Part shown: positions 1-8,085 of the stretch, piece by piece
Layout of the letters: each line of letters opens with the position of its first letter
Numbering within the stretch: the first letter of the stretch is position 1
Origin: Cerasicoccus arenae
GTDB taxonomy: Bacteria > Verrucomicrobiota > Verrucomicrobiia > Opitutales > Cerasicoccaceae
Assembly: GCF_014651635.1 (NCBI RefSeq)
Contig: NZ_BMXG01000001.1
Coordinates: 1 to 64,000, forward strand
Direction of reading: 5' to 3'
DNA: 64,000 nucleotides
The notes under the pieces: model-generated
What the model was told of the DNA's origin: nothing
Database searches by the model: none
What the model saw: only the letters and a program-made list of their open reading frames with translations
Position numbers and translations under genes: made by a program

Positions 1-1
1 C

Positions 2-181
2 GCCCCCCCCCCCCCTCTTCCCCTCGACAAGCTATTAGCCGCGATGAAACGCGACAAAAAGGTCAAGGGCGGCAAACTGCGTTTCGTGGCAATGGAGAAC
101 ATTGGCAAAGCCGTTACCGTCGACGACATTGACGAAGCACTCGTGCGTCATCTCTGGCTAGAAGCCGGTGCCGCCAAATAG
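2..181 (+). CDS. aroB: 3-dehydroquinate synthase, C-terminal fragment
   Basis: Only the last ~59 codons are in the window; the 5' part lies upstream. The visible protein ends LDKLLAAMKRDKKV, then KGGKLRFVAM, and a terminal helix ending LWLEAGAAK. This is the usual C-terminus of AroB, which cyclises DAHP to 3-dehydroquinate in the shikimate pathway in the cytosol. The catalytic and NAD-binding parts are not visible. The fragment opens with a run of 13 C that encodes consecutive prolines. The call rests on recalled family similarity of a short tail, so it is likely but not certain. Confidence 0.75.
   Translation, partial: APPPPLPLDKLLAAMKRDKKVKGGKLRFVAMENIGKAVTVDDIDEALVRHLWLEAGAAK
3..15 (+). 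repeat. C13 homopolymer inside aroB
   Basis: Thirteen consecutive C at the very start of the window, read as Pro codons in the aroB frame. It is the longest of about 14 C runs of 8 or more on the + strand. Its place at the window edge means an assembly break or a miscounted homopolymer is possible here. Confidence 0.8.
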
Positions 182-311
182 CAGGAATAGGGTGCGCAAG
201 ACCCTCGTTTTTAACAACTTGCCAAAATTCATTTTAGCCCCTAATCGTAAGTTCTTAGTTCGGGCGGCGTTTATCGTCCGTACTTAGTAATCTGCATCCC
301 GCAACCTCCAG

Positions 312-920
312 ATGGCCGGCATCGATGAAACCATAGTCCGCGAATACTTTGAGCTGAACGGCTTCCTCGTCCGGCAGATGAGGAAATATCAAGTGCAGAG
401 CCGCGCCAAGCGTAGCGAGGAAGAGATCGACCTAATCGTCATCAATCCTGGCTATCGTGAGCAAACACGACGCCCCAATTTCATGCTATTTTCCAACGAG
501 CTGCCGCTGATTCAGCGCGCCGTTGTTTTCGTTAAGGGTTGGCACAGCCAAAAATTCACCCCCGCCACCCTCCGGGGGAGCGCCGATATCTTCAAGTTCT
601 TGGAGAAAGATGTCTACAAGCGGGCCGAGGAGCTTTTCGCCATCGAGAAAGACCAGATCGGCGAAATTGATAATTTCATTAAAATCTTGGTATTACCGGG
701 CCTTCCCACTCACGAGCCGCACAAAAGCGAGTCAATCAAGCTACTCCAAGATGTCGGATTGGACGCCATCATTTCATTCCGGTCCATGCTACAGGACATC
801 ATGAGTAAGGTTGAGATCAACCACAACTACTCCAAGGACGACTTCCTCCAAACCCTGCGCATTCTGAAAAACTACGACATGGTCAAAAGCCCCCAAATGG
901 ATCTCTTCAATAAGAGCTAA
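312..920 (+). CDS. Conserved-looking unknown with a possible PD-(D/E)XK nuclease core
   Basis: 202 aa, soluble, no signal peptide or membrane segment. I do not recognise the family with confidence. The N-terminal half reads helix (VREYFELNGFLV), then SEEEIDLIVINP, and about 35 residues later a strand RAVVFVKGW. That order resembles the E...ID...(E/Q)xK core of restriction-endonuclease-like folds such as YraN and Mrr, but the second acidic residue before the lysine is replaced by Val/Phe. It may therefore be degenerate or catalytically dead. The C-terminal half is helical (residues about 130-195). It lies 130 bp after aroB and 71 bp before lpxA on the same strand. ATG at 312 is the first in-frame start. 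Confidence 0.6.
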   Translation: MAGIDETIVREYFELNGFLVRQMRKYQVQSRAKRSEEEIDLIVINPGYREQTRRPNFMLFSNELPLIQRAVVFVKGWHSQKFTPATLRGSADIFKFLEKDVYKRAEELFAIEKDQIGEIDNFIKILVLPGLPTHEPHKSESIKLLQDVGLDAIISFRSMLQDIMSKVEINHNYSKDDFLQTLRILKNYDMVKSPQMDLFNKS

Positions 921-991
921 GAAGATATGGCCTCGCACCTCACAAAGCACATATTGCTCGCTTGTCTAAGCGCTGAAAGGCTAGTAATAAT

Positions 992-1762
992 ATGTTAATG
1001 GATACGACGAACAATGGTCACTCTGGCATTGAAGACTATGTTCAGATGGGGGAAGGCGTAGTTATTTCTCCATTTGCAGTGGTCAAGTCTGGTAGCGTGC
1101 TCGGAGCCGAAGTGACGGTCGACCATTTCGCAGTTATTGGCGGCAACCCGCAGTATCTGAGATTTGATCCGCGAACCCAAAGCGGTGTAAGAGTCGGCAC
1201 AAAGACGGTCATTCGGGAGGGTGTTACAATCAACCGCTCCATTCATACTGGGCATGATACCACTATCGGAGGCAATGGATTCCTAATGGCCAATTGCCAT
1301 GTGGGTCACGACTGTGTAGTCGGCGACTACGTCGTGCTCGCTAATGGCGTGCTTCTCGGTGGACATGTGACAGTAGGCGACCATGTCTTTATCGGCGGCA
1401 ACTCAGCCGTCCATCAGTTTTGCCGTATCGGTGAGAGCGCTATGATCGGCGGTGTTGCCCGTATCACTTACGACGTCCCTCCCTTTGTGATGGCTGCGAA
1501 CGAAAACGAAGTCGCTGGCCTAAACCTGATCGGCCTGAAACGTCGTGGCTTCACCGAGGAAGAGATTTCCGACCTTAAGCGCTGTTACCGTGCAGTCTAT
1601 CTGGGTAAACTAGCCGGTTCACCCGTCAAAAAGGCCGATGCCGCACTCGCCGAAAATCTTCCGACAACAGATCGCGGCAAACAGTTTCTCAATTTCTTCA
1701 CCTATTCCGACAGCCGCGGTTTCATACGAAGTCGCGCTTCCACGCAGCGGATTAAAGTTTAA
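992..1762 (+). CDS. lpxA: UDP-N-acetylglucosamine acyltransferase
   Basis: 256 aa, the usual LpxA length. The enzyme transfers a 3-hydroxyacyl chain from ACP to UDP-GlcNAc, the first step of lipid A synthesis. The N-terminal two thirds is a left-handed beta-helix of hexapeptide repeats. Diagnostic stretches are IREGVTINR (residues 74-82), NCHVGHDCVVGD with the catalytic His at about 106, VHQFCRIG, and GLNLIGLKRRGF at the start of the helical C-terminus. The canonical IHPTAxI opening is weakly preserved. ATG at 992 is used; ATG at 998 is an alternative. It implies a Gram-negative envelope with LPS. Confidence 0.93.
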   Translation: MLMDTTNNGHSGIEDYVQMGEGVVISPFAVVKSGSVLGAEVTVDHFAVIGGNPQYLRFDPRTQSGVRVGTKTVIREGVTINRSIHTGHDTTIGGNGFLMANCHVGHDCVVGDYVVLANGVLLGGHVTVGDHVFIGGNSAVHQFCRIGESAMIGGVARITYDVPPFVMAANENEVAGLNLIGLKRRGFTEEEISDLKRCYRAVYLGKLAGSPVKKADAALAENLPTTDRGKQFLNFFTYSDSRGFIRSRASTQRIKV

Positions 1763-1829
1763 AGGTTAACGTCATTGCCTAAACTCACATCGAGTTATCG
1801 CTTTAACCTTCAAACTTGAAACTCTTTAT

Positions 1830-2738
1830 ATGCTTCCTCTCGCCATTACATGCGGAGATCCCTCGGGCGTCGGCCCGGAAATCATTGAATGCTGGCTGCA
1901 ACGTAATCCAGATCGGTTGAATGACGTGTGCCTCATCGGCCCCAAGAATTGGCTGGAGACGCTGCAATGCCCGCACACTCATGCGGTTGGCGAACACCAT
2001 TTCTCCGCAATTCCTGGACAACCGAGTGTAGAAGGCGCGCACGTGGCCTTGGAAGCGCTTGAAGAAGCGGCCTATGGCTGTCGCCAGCTACGCTACCGCG
2101 GCGTCGTCACCGCGCCCGTGAGCAAGCACTGGATGGAACAGGCGGGCTGGTCGTTCCCCGGGCAGACAGAGTTTTTCGCGGAACGATGGTTCGGCCAGCC
2201 GTCCATGGCCTTTGCGGGAGGTAAATTACGGGTGGTGCTTACAACTTGGCATGTGCCGCTGATCGACGTCCCAAATCACCTCACTGAGGAGTCAATCACT
2301 CGCGCCGTTAAGAACGCGCATTTCTTAGCCGAGCGATTGGGGGCAGCCTCCCCCGCACGCATTGGCGTCTGCGGGCTCAATCCGCATGCTGGTGAGGGGG
2401 GGCTACTGGGCTTTGAGGAACAAGGTATCATCGATCCGATCTTGGATAACCTGCGAGACCGCTACCCCAACCTATCGAGTTGTCAGCCCGGTGACACCCT
2501 CTTTTGGCGACAGATGCAGGGTGAGTTCGATGTCATCATCGCCATGTACCACGATCAAGGTCTCGCTCCGCTTAAAGCGGTCGATTTTGACCAAGCGGTG
2601 AACCTGACTCTCGGCCTAAGCTTCATACGAACCAGTCCCGACCACGGTACGGCATTCGGTATAGCAGGGCAAGGCAAGGCAGGCATCACCAGTTTCGCCA
2701 ATGCAGTGGAACTAGCCGATAAAATGAGCTTCATTTAG
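1830..2738 (+). CDS. pdxA: 4-hydroxythreonine-4-phosphate dehydrogenase
   Basis: 302 aa. PdxA oxidises 4-phosphohydroxy-L-threonine in the DXP-dependent pyridoxal phosphate pathway. Visible motifs: ITCGDPSGVGPE at the N-terminus, TAPVSK at 94-99, NPHAGEGG at 184-191, MYHDQGL at 239-245, and TSPDHGTAFGIAG near the C-terminus. His141, His186 and His241 have the same 45 and 55 residue spacings as the three metal-binding histidines of the E. coli enzyme (166, 211, 266). The protein is about 25 residues shorter than E. coli PdxA, mostly at the N-terminus. It lies 67 bp after lpxA, on the same strand. Confidence 0.95.
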   Translation: MLPLAITCGDPSGVGPEIIECWLQRNPDRLNDVCLIGPKNWLETLQCPHTHAVGEHHFSAIPGQPSVEGAHVALEALEEAAYGCRQLRYRGVVTAPVSKHWMEQAGWSFPGQTEFFAERWFGQPSMAFAGGKLRVVLTTWHVPLIDVPNHLTEESITRAVKNAHFLAERLGAASPARIGVCGLNPHAGEGGLLGFEEQGIIDPILDNLRDRYPNLSSCQPGDTLFWRQMQGEFDVIIAMYHDQGLAPLKAVDFDQAVNLTLGLSFIRTSPDHGTAFGIAGQGKAGITSFANAVELADKMSFI

Positions 2739-2848
2739 CAAAATATCCTCTAGCGGATTCAATTCGCTGCCCTTAGCCTTTTCTTTGGCCAAGAAACGAG
2801 GCCTACGCTTGATTCTACCCCAAGAAAGCCTAACGTGCCGGTTCCTTG

Positions 2849-3937
2849 ATGTCTCAAAGTTCCCGAATCCTAGTCGCCCTCTCTGGAGGTGTCGATAGCG
2901 CCGTCGCCGCGCTCCTGCTCAAACAGCAAGGATACGACGTGTCTGCGGCCTACATGCGCACATGGATGAATGAGGAAGGCAGCGATATCTTGGCCGATTG
3001 TCCGTGGGAAGAAGACATCCGACAAGCCAAGGCCGTGGCGGCCCATCTGGGAATTGACTTTGAAGTCGTTAATTTGATTCAGGATTACCGCGAACGCGTG
3101 GTACAATATTTGGTCGACGGCTACCGGCAGGGCATCACGCCGAACCCTGACATCATGTGCAATCGTGAAATGAAATTCGGCGTATTTCGGGATTATGCGC
3201 GTAGAAACGGTTTCTCTGCAGTCGCAACCGGTCATTATTGCCGCCGTGTTGAGAATCCTGACGGCTCATGCGACCTCCTTGCCGGGCTTGACCCCAACAA
3301 AGACCAATCCTACTTCCTTGCGTTAGTTCGGCAGGAACAACTACGCGATGCACTGTTTCCAATCGGCGAATTGCTCAAACCGCGTGTCCGCAAGATTGCC
3401 CTAGAAAACCAATTACCCAATGCGGCCCGCAAGGATAGCCAAGGCATCTGTTTCCTAGGCAAAGTGAACATCAATGACTTTCTCCGCTACTACATACCTG
3501 ACCGTCCCGGAAAAATCGTCCGCGCAGGCACTGGCGAGATTCTTGGAGAACATCGAGGCCTCCATCATTTTACCCTTGGTCAACGCCAAGGCATCGGCGT
3601 TCCCAGTAATACAGATAACGAGCACTTCGTCGTGGTTAGCAAAGACTTCGACACGAATCACCTCGTGATTGCTTTTGATCATCATGACAGCCCCGGCTTA
3701 TGGGGTCAAAGCTTTACTCTGGAACGTCTAAGCTGGGTAAACCAACCTGTGGACGAGCAGCGTACACTCCAAGCACGAGCCCGCTACCGTGACCCACCTG
3801 TCGAAATAAATTTCCAGCCTGTTGAGAATGGACGGGCAAAAATCAATTTCTGTGACCCTCAACGCGCATTGGCAGTGGGGCAAGTATGTGCTTTGTATGA
3901 TGGCTCTACGCTTTTAGGCGGCGGGTTCTATTCTTAG
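2849..3937 (+). CDS. mnmA: tRNA-specific 2-thiouridylase
   Basis: 362 aa from ATG 2849 (a TTG one codon upstream is less likely). MnmA puts sulfur on U34 of Lys, Glu and Gln tRNAs, using ATP to adenylate the uridine. The PP-loop reads LSGGVDSAV at residues 11-19. The two catalytic cysteines sit where expected: Cys104 in [12 protein letters not shown] and Cys201 in [20 protein letters not shown] and a C-terminal barrel ending LGGGFYS complete the family pattern. No frameshift. Confidence 0.95.
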   Translation: MSQSSRILVALSGGVDSAVAALLLKQQGYDVSAAYMRTWMNEEGSDILADCPWEEDIRQAKAVAAHLGIDFEVVNLIQDYRERVVQYLVDGYRQGITPNPDIMCNREMKFGVFRDYARRNGFSAVATGHYCRRVENPDGSCDLLAGLDPNKDQSYFLALVRQEQLRDALFPIGELLKPRVRKIALENQLPNAARKDSQGICFLGKVNINDFLRYYIPDRPGKIVRAGTGEILGEHRGLHHFTLGQRQGIGVPSNTDNEHFVVVSKDFDTNHLVIAFDHHDSPGLWGQSFTLERLSWVNQPVDEQRTLQARARYRDPPVEINFQPVENGRAKINFCDPQRALAVGQVCALYDGSTLLGGGFYS

Positions 3938-4036
3938 ACTTTACAAGCCATTTATTGTCGCTTTCACTATCTCAAAACTTTAATTTAAAGAAAAATCATC
4001 GCTCGCTGCGCGAATTGGCCTAACCCTCCCCCCCTC

Positions 4037-4678
4037 ATGACACTTAAAGAACTTCAGCAATGGATGCTTAACCACGACGAGGAAGACTCATGGTGGGTTG
4101 CCATTGATGGCGAAGTTCAGGACAATCTGGCATCACTGCCAGATGTCAGCAAAGTGAAGGAACAAAACGCCGCGTCTCAAATATCTGTCCTACATATCAG
4201 TAACGCTGATGATGAAGACGCAGAGTGGATCATTTTCGAGCGTGACCCGGCAGAATTCAAACTTGCTAAGGATAAAAAGGGAGGAAGTCTTCGGGTTTCA
4301 GCTGCTCCTTTTAGCGTCCCCGAAGTCGTTGAGCACGAAGAAGAAATTGAGGAGGAAGAAATTGTCGTTCTTGAGCCTCCGACATCAGGAGGTATCGCAA
4401 CGAGTGAGGAGTTTCTGGCCCTAAAAGAACAGGTCGACACACTGAATAAGGAAGTAGAGGGGCTCAAGGCCCTAGCCAATGAGCTGAAAATGCCAATCAT
4501 GGAAGCCCATCAGGTCCTTGAAGAACGCGAAAAATTCCTCGAGATCAGCGAAAATTCCCTCTTCGACAAAGCCCAGAAGCAAGAAGTCTTGCAGACAGAG
4601 CTGGAGCAGCTTCGCGAAGAGCTGCATCAGCGCGAACGGGCGCTCAATCACCGCGAAAAGACGGCACAGCAGCGGTAG
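4037..4678 (+). CDS. Unknown acidic protein with C-terminal coiled coil
   Basis: 213 aa. The family is not recognised. Residues 1-95 look like a small folded domain with a WWVAIDG stretch and a strand WIIFERDPAEFKL; it may be a compact binding domain. Residues about 105-118 are almost all Glu/Ile/Val (a charged linker). Residues about 128-213 are heptad-like coiled coil rich in Glu, Leu, Gln and Arg. No signal peptide or membrane segment. The ATG lies just after a run of seven C, with no clear Shine-Dalgarno sequence. It is the last gene of this plus-strand block and converges on the GNAT gene, 5 bp apart. Confidence 0.65.
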   Translation: MTLKELQQWMLNHDEEDSWWVAIDGEVQDNLASLPDVSKVKEQNAASQISVLHISNADDEDAEWIIFERDPAEFKLAKDKKGGSLRVSAAPFSVPEVVEHEEEIEEEEIVVLEPPTSGGIATSEEFLALKEQVDTLNKEVEGLKALANELKMPIMEAHQVLEEREKFLEISENSLFDKAQKQEVLQTELEQLREELHQRERALNHREKTAQQR

Positions 4679-4683
4679 GGATT

Positions 4684-5277
4684 TTAGCCCAGCGAACGTG
4701 TCCAAAACACCATCGGGTGTGCCGTTTCGGCAGGTAGATCAATATCCTTCCAATCAAAGGTCGTCGCCAAATTCGGGCGTTTCACATAGCCGCGTTTGCT
4801 CCAAAAAACATTGTGTGGACGATAATCCTGCGGCCTCAAAGGGTGATCTGCCGGTCTTTCCACCGCACAAAATGCCGTCAGTTTGAAACGTCCTAACTGG
4901 TGTGCGAAGCTTTCACGTTCATCAAAGAAACGATGACCGATGCCCTGCCCTCGATATTTCGACAACAAGACTGATTCACCGAAATAAAATACTTCGCTAA
5001 TGTCATAGCCTGCTTTGGCGAAAGGCGTTGTGAACTCCGTCAACTCAAAATTCATCGGCAATGCCGTCGAGGCTCCCACGACATTACTGCCGTCAAACAC
5101 CAACACGAACACACATTCCGGACAATCCAGATAGCGCTGCAAATAGCTTCGCTCATAGTCCAACGTGCCCTCGTAGAGATAGGGAAAATCGCGGAACACC
5201 GAAATTCGCAGCTCAGCTAGCGAATCCCGATACTCCAAGGCCCGGGGCCCTACGACAGTCTTGATCTCCACTGCCAC
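4684..5277 (-). CDS. GNAT-family N-acetyltransferase
   Basis: 197 aa. It shows the acetyl-CoA fold pattern of GNAT enzymes: a strand VFVLVFDGSNVVGAST (beta 2-3), a strand EVFYFGESVLLSKYRGQGIGHRFFDERE carrying the Q/RxxGxG/A-type pyrophosphate loop (YRGQGIG), and a late CAVERP strand followed by a WSKRGY segment. The substrate is unknown. Translation is probably coupled to trpB: the GTG start shares its first base with the last base of the trpB TAG stop (TAGTG). That points to one transcript trpB then GNAT, although no functional link to tryptophan is evident. Confidence 0.8.
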   Translation of the reverse strand: MAVEIKTVVGPRALEYRDSLAELRISVFRDFPYLYEGTLDYERSYLQRYLDCPECVFVLVFDGSNVVGASTALPMNFELTEFTTPFAKAGYDISEVFYFGESVLLSKYRGQGIGHRFFDERESFAHQLGRFKLTAFCAVERPADHPLRPQDYRPHNVFWSKRGYVKRPNLATTFDWKDIDLPAETAHPMVFWTRSLG

Positions 5278-6509
5278 TATTCAACGCCAAGGAGCTTCAT
5301 TGCTTGCTGAACATCCTTATCCCCACGTCCAGAAAGATTCACCACGAGGATCTGGTCCTTGTCCATTTGTGGTGCACGTTTGAGCGCATATGCAAGCGCA
5401 TGAGTCGACTCCAGCGCCGGGATAATGCCCTCGATACGACTGAGCACCTGAAACGCCTTCATCACGTCGTCATCCGTGGCGTAAGCGTATTCAATACGCT
5501 TACGGTCATGATAAAAAGCGTGCTCCGGGCCAATCGCCGCGTAGTCCAAACCTGCGGACACCGAATGCGTCAGTTCTATCTGACCATCGGAGTTCTGTAA
5601 GATGAAGGTCTTCGAGCCTTGCAAGACGCCGACCTTACCTCCCTCAAACCGTGCAGCGTGCTGGCCCTGCTCAATGCCATGGCCTCCAGCTTCAACACCA
5701 ACGAGGCGCACATCCACGTCTTCTAAAAACTCAAAAAACAACCCGATGCAATTCGAACCGCCACCAACACAGGCAATCATTTCATCCGGCAAGCGGCCTT
5801 CGGCTTCGAGTATCTGACGCTTAGCCTCCTCACCAATGACCTTGTGGAAGTCGCGCACCATCATGGGATATGGATGCGAGCCCAGCGCTGAACCAAGGAT
5901 GTAATGCGTGTCACGGCAGTTCGTTACCCAGTCGCGCATGGCCTCATTAACAGCGTCCTTGAGCGTGCGTTGGCCAGCCTCAACCCCGCGAACCTCGGCT
6001 CCCATTAGACGCATCCGGAACACGTTCAAGGCCTGACGCTCCATGTCAACCGCCCCCATATAGACCACGCACTCAAAACCAAATTTTGCACAAACCGCCG
6101 CCGTGGCTACGCCGTGCTGGCCCGCGCCAGTCTCAGCTATGATACGCTTTTTGCCCATACGTTTGGCCAGAATCGCCTGACCAATGCAATTGTTGATCTT
6201 GTGCGCGCCAGTGTGCAGGCCATCCTCGCGCTTTAGGTAAATCTTGGCTCCCCCGCAATGCTCAGTGAGCCGCTCGGCGAAATACAACTCCGTCGGTCGG
6301 CCAGCATACTGCTTGAGCATGAAGGCGAGCTCCTCCCGAAACTTGGGGTCGGCCTGAGCCTTCTCGTAAGCCTTAGTCAGCTCAAAGAGCGGTGTCATCA
6401 GGGTTTCCGGCACATACATGCCGCCGTATTGCCCGAAGTGCCCCGCTGCATCGGGCAGCGAATAACGGTCAATTGGTGTCGCGGTCTGCTGGGGGGTCGT
6501 CAAAGCCAT
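5277..6509 (-). CDS. trpB: Tryptophan synthase beta chain
   Basis: 410 aa from ATG 6509, chosen because MALTTPQQ followed by [15 protein letters not shown] matches normal TrpB N-termini; the open frame extends 20 codons further upstream without family resemblance. TrpB joins indole and serine with PLP. Lys104 in GAHKINN is the PLP Schiff-base lysine, [12 protein letters not shown] is the catalytic-Glu loop, and GGGSNCIG binds the phosphate. trpA, trpC and trpF are not adjacent, so the trp genes are split in this genome. The stop overlaps the start of the downstream GNAT gene by one base. Confidence 0.96.
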   Translation of the reverse strand: MALTTPQQTATPIDRYSLPDAAGHFGQYGGMYVPETLMTPLFELTKAYEKAQADPKFREELAFMLKQYAGRPTELYFAERLTEHCGGAKIYLKREDGLHTGAHKINNCIGQAILAKRMGKKRIIAETGAGQHGVATAAVCAKFGFECVVYMGAVDMERQALNVFRMRLMGAEVRGVEAGQRTLKDAVNEAMRDWVTNCRDTHYILGSALGSHPYPMMVRDFHKVIGEEAKRQILEAEGRLPDEMIACVGGGSNCIGLFFEFLEDVDVRLVGVEAGGHGIEQGQHAARFEGGKVGVLQGSKTFILQNSDGQIELTHSVSAGLDYAAIGPEHAFYHDRKRIEYAYATDDDVMKAFQVLSRIEGIIPALESTHALAYALKRAPQMDKDQILVVNLSGRGDKDVQQAMKLLGVE

Positions 6510-6612
6510 CTTTTCAGCGAAATCGCCTAAGGCCCGAATCGCAATCAGAAAACTCCGAACCACACTCACATCTGCTAATCTTCAGCCGTAATTTGGGGGA
6601 GATTACCGTTTC

Positions 6613-7902
6613 CTAGGGTGCCTCAATGAAAATATAGGCCGGTGACTCAGTTACGCGCAGTTCGGTGACGCCTGTTCGAGGCGTGGTCCACTTTACAGAT
6701 TCTACAGTATCTTCACTCAACGGCATACGCTCAATCCGGGTAATTTTGCCACTTCCTGTTTGAAGCGTAACCGTAGCTTCACGGTCGGTGCCAGTGGGAG
6801 ACCACGCTACCCAAATGTATTGTTTCAGATTTTTACTGGACTGAAATTCGTAAACATAAAGTTCGCCGGACTCTTCTTCGCGGATGCGTGTAAATCGGTA
6901 ATCACCGAGCGTAGCGCGCAGGTGGGAGACGGCATAGAACGATGGCTTCGGCTTAAAATTACGAGTGAGGCCAGCTGCAGCATGGACGCTAGCTTTGTCC
7001 GAATCGTTGAAGAAGTAAATGTAGGCCCGCTGGATATCCATCGCCGAGAAAACCAGAAACGCGCGGACGAGGTATCGCGCTTGTTCGGTATCCGTTGAGC
7101 CGACCCAATCCTTGAAGGTGCCTGTCTTTTCTTGGGGGGCGGTGGTCGCGTCCCAGCCAAATTCAGTGACCCAGACCTCCTTACCGCTCGCGTTTTCGTT
7201 CCGCCAGTCAATGACCTCTTGAACCGTGCTCAGGAAGTCGATGTCGGGGTCTTCCGGGTAGGAACGACGCCAAGTGGGCCAACCCTCGACCTGGGCGTAA
7301 GTATGGACCTTCAGCACGTCGTAGAGGTCGCTCATGCCACGCAGAAGATCGATTTTTTTCGCGTATTTGTCACTATCGCCAACGCGGAGATTGCCTGTGA
7401 GGATTTTTAACTTCGGGTCGCCATGTCGCAAACCCGTGGCAAAGGCGCGGAAAAGCTGCTGGTAGTCTTCATCGGAATAATGCCCGGGCTCGTTTCCAAT
7501 CTCAGCAGAGGTCACGAGATTACGACTGGATGGGCCGAAATAGCGTGCGAAGGCTTCAGCGTAGCGCTCTGCGTCCGCGGGCATGTTTTTCCACCCCTCA
7601 GCAGGTAGGTTGTTGAACATTAGGGCGGCGTCGATTTCGTAACCCTTTTTCACCCAACCACCATAGAGGTTTTCCCACTGCACGCGGTTCTTTGAGAATG
7701 GAAAATCAATGCTGGCCTGGGTGTCCTCTCCGAGGTCCCAATTGACCGAATGATAGTCGCGAACCAATCGCGTGACGGGTTCGTAAAGCTCAGGCTTGAA
7801 CTGCACGGTGTGCACACACAGCCCCATGAAATCATTGAAGACAGGTTTATCCGCCGAGGCGCAAAGAGGCAAGGTCAGGAGGGCGATCAAAGTAAAACGC
7901 AT
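6613..7902 (-). CDS. Secreted clan GH-A type glycoside hydrolase
   Basis: 429 aa from ATG 7902, which places a cleavable signal peptide (MRFTLIALLTLPLCASA) at the front; an upstream in-frame TTG start would bury it. The body looks like a TIM-barrel retaining glycosidase of the GH5/GH39/GH30-like clan. EIGNEPG carries the probable acid/base Glu138 and VWVTEFGWD the probable nucleophile Glu247, about 109 residues apart. A beta-sandwich-like C-terminal region follows from about residue 330. The substrate cannot be read from sequence. It lies upstream of trpB on the same strand with a 103-bp gap and is probably a separate transcript. A polysaccharide-degrading lifestyle is plausible. Confidence 0.8.
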   Translation of the reverse strand: MRFTLIALLTLPLCASADKPVFNDFMGLCVHTVQFKPELYEPVTRLVRDYHSVNWDLGEDTQASIDFPFSKNRVQWENLYGGWVKKGYEIDAALMFNNLPAEGWKNMPADAERYAEAFARYFGPSSRNLVTSAEIGNEPGHYSDEDYQQLFRAFATGLRHGDPKLKILTGNLRVGDSDKYAKKIDLLRGMSDLYDVLKVHTYAQVEGWPTWRRSYPEDPDIDFLSTVQEVIDWRNENASGKEVWVTEFGWDATTAPQEKTGTFKDWVGSTDTEQARYLVRAFLVFSAMDIQRAYIYFFNDSDKASVHAAAGLTRNFKPKPSFYAVSHLRATLGDYRFTRIREEESGELYVYEFQSSKNLKQYIWVAWSPTGTDREATVTLQTGSGKITRIERMPLSEDTVESVKWTTPRTGVTELRVTESPAYIFIEAP

Positions 7903-8085
7903 GCGACTGTTTATTAGAAAAAGATGAACAAGGTCAATTTTGAACCGTACGGACGTCTTGTTCAAACAGTGTAAAGAAATTTCCGAATGACCAACGAAAG
8001 CCGACTCGACTAAGTGAAATTAGGGTAGGTTTTGCTTTGCCAAAATGGCACGCGATGGCTTTGGTTTTCGGCTTTTCGAATCCCC

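Noticed and set aside
1743-1829. Inverted repeat AAGGTTAA...TTAACCTT after lpxA
   Set aside because: The arms are about 34 bases apart without a T run, so a terminator is not supported; pdxA follows in the same direction.
2739-2848. A separate gene between pdxA and mnmA
   Set aside because: Only 110 bp with no frame of useful length and no conserved signal.
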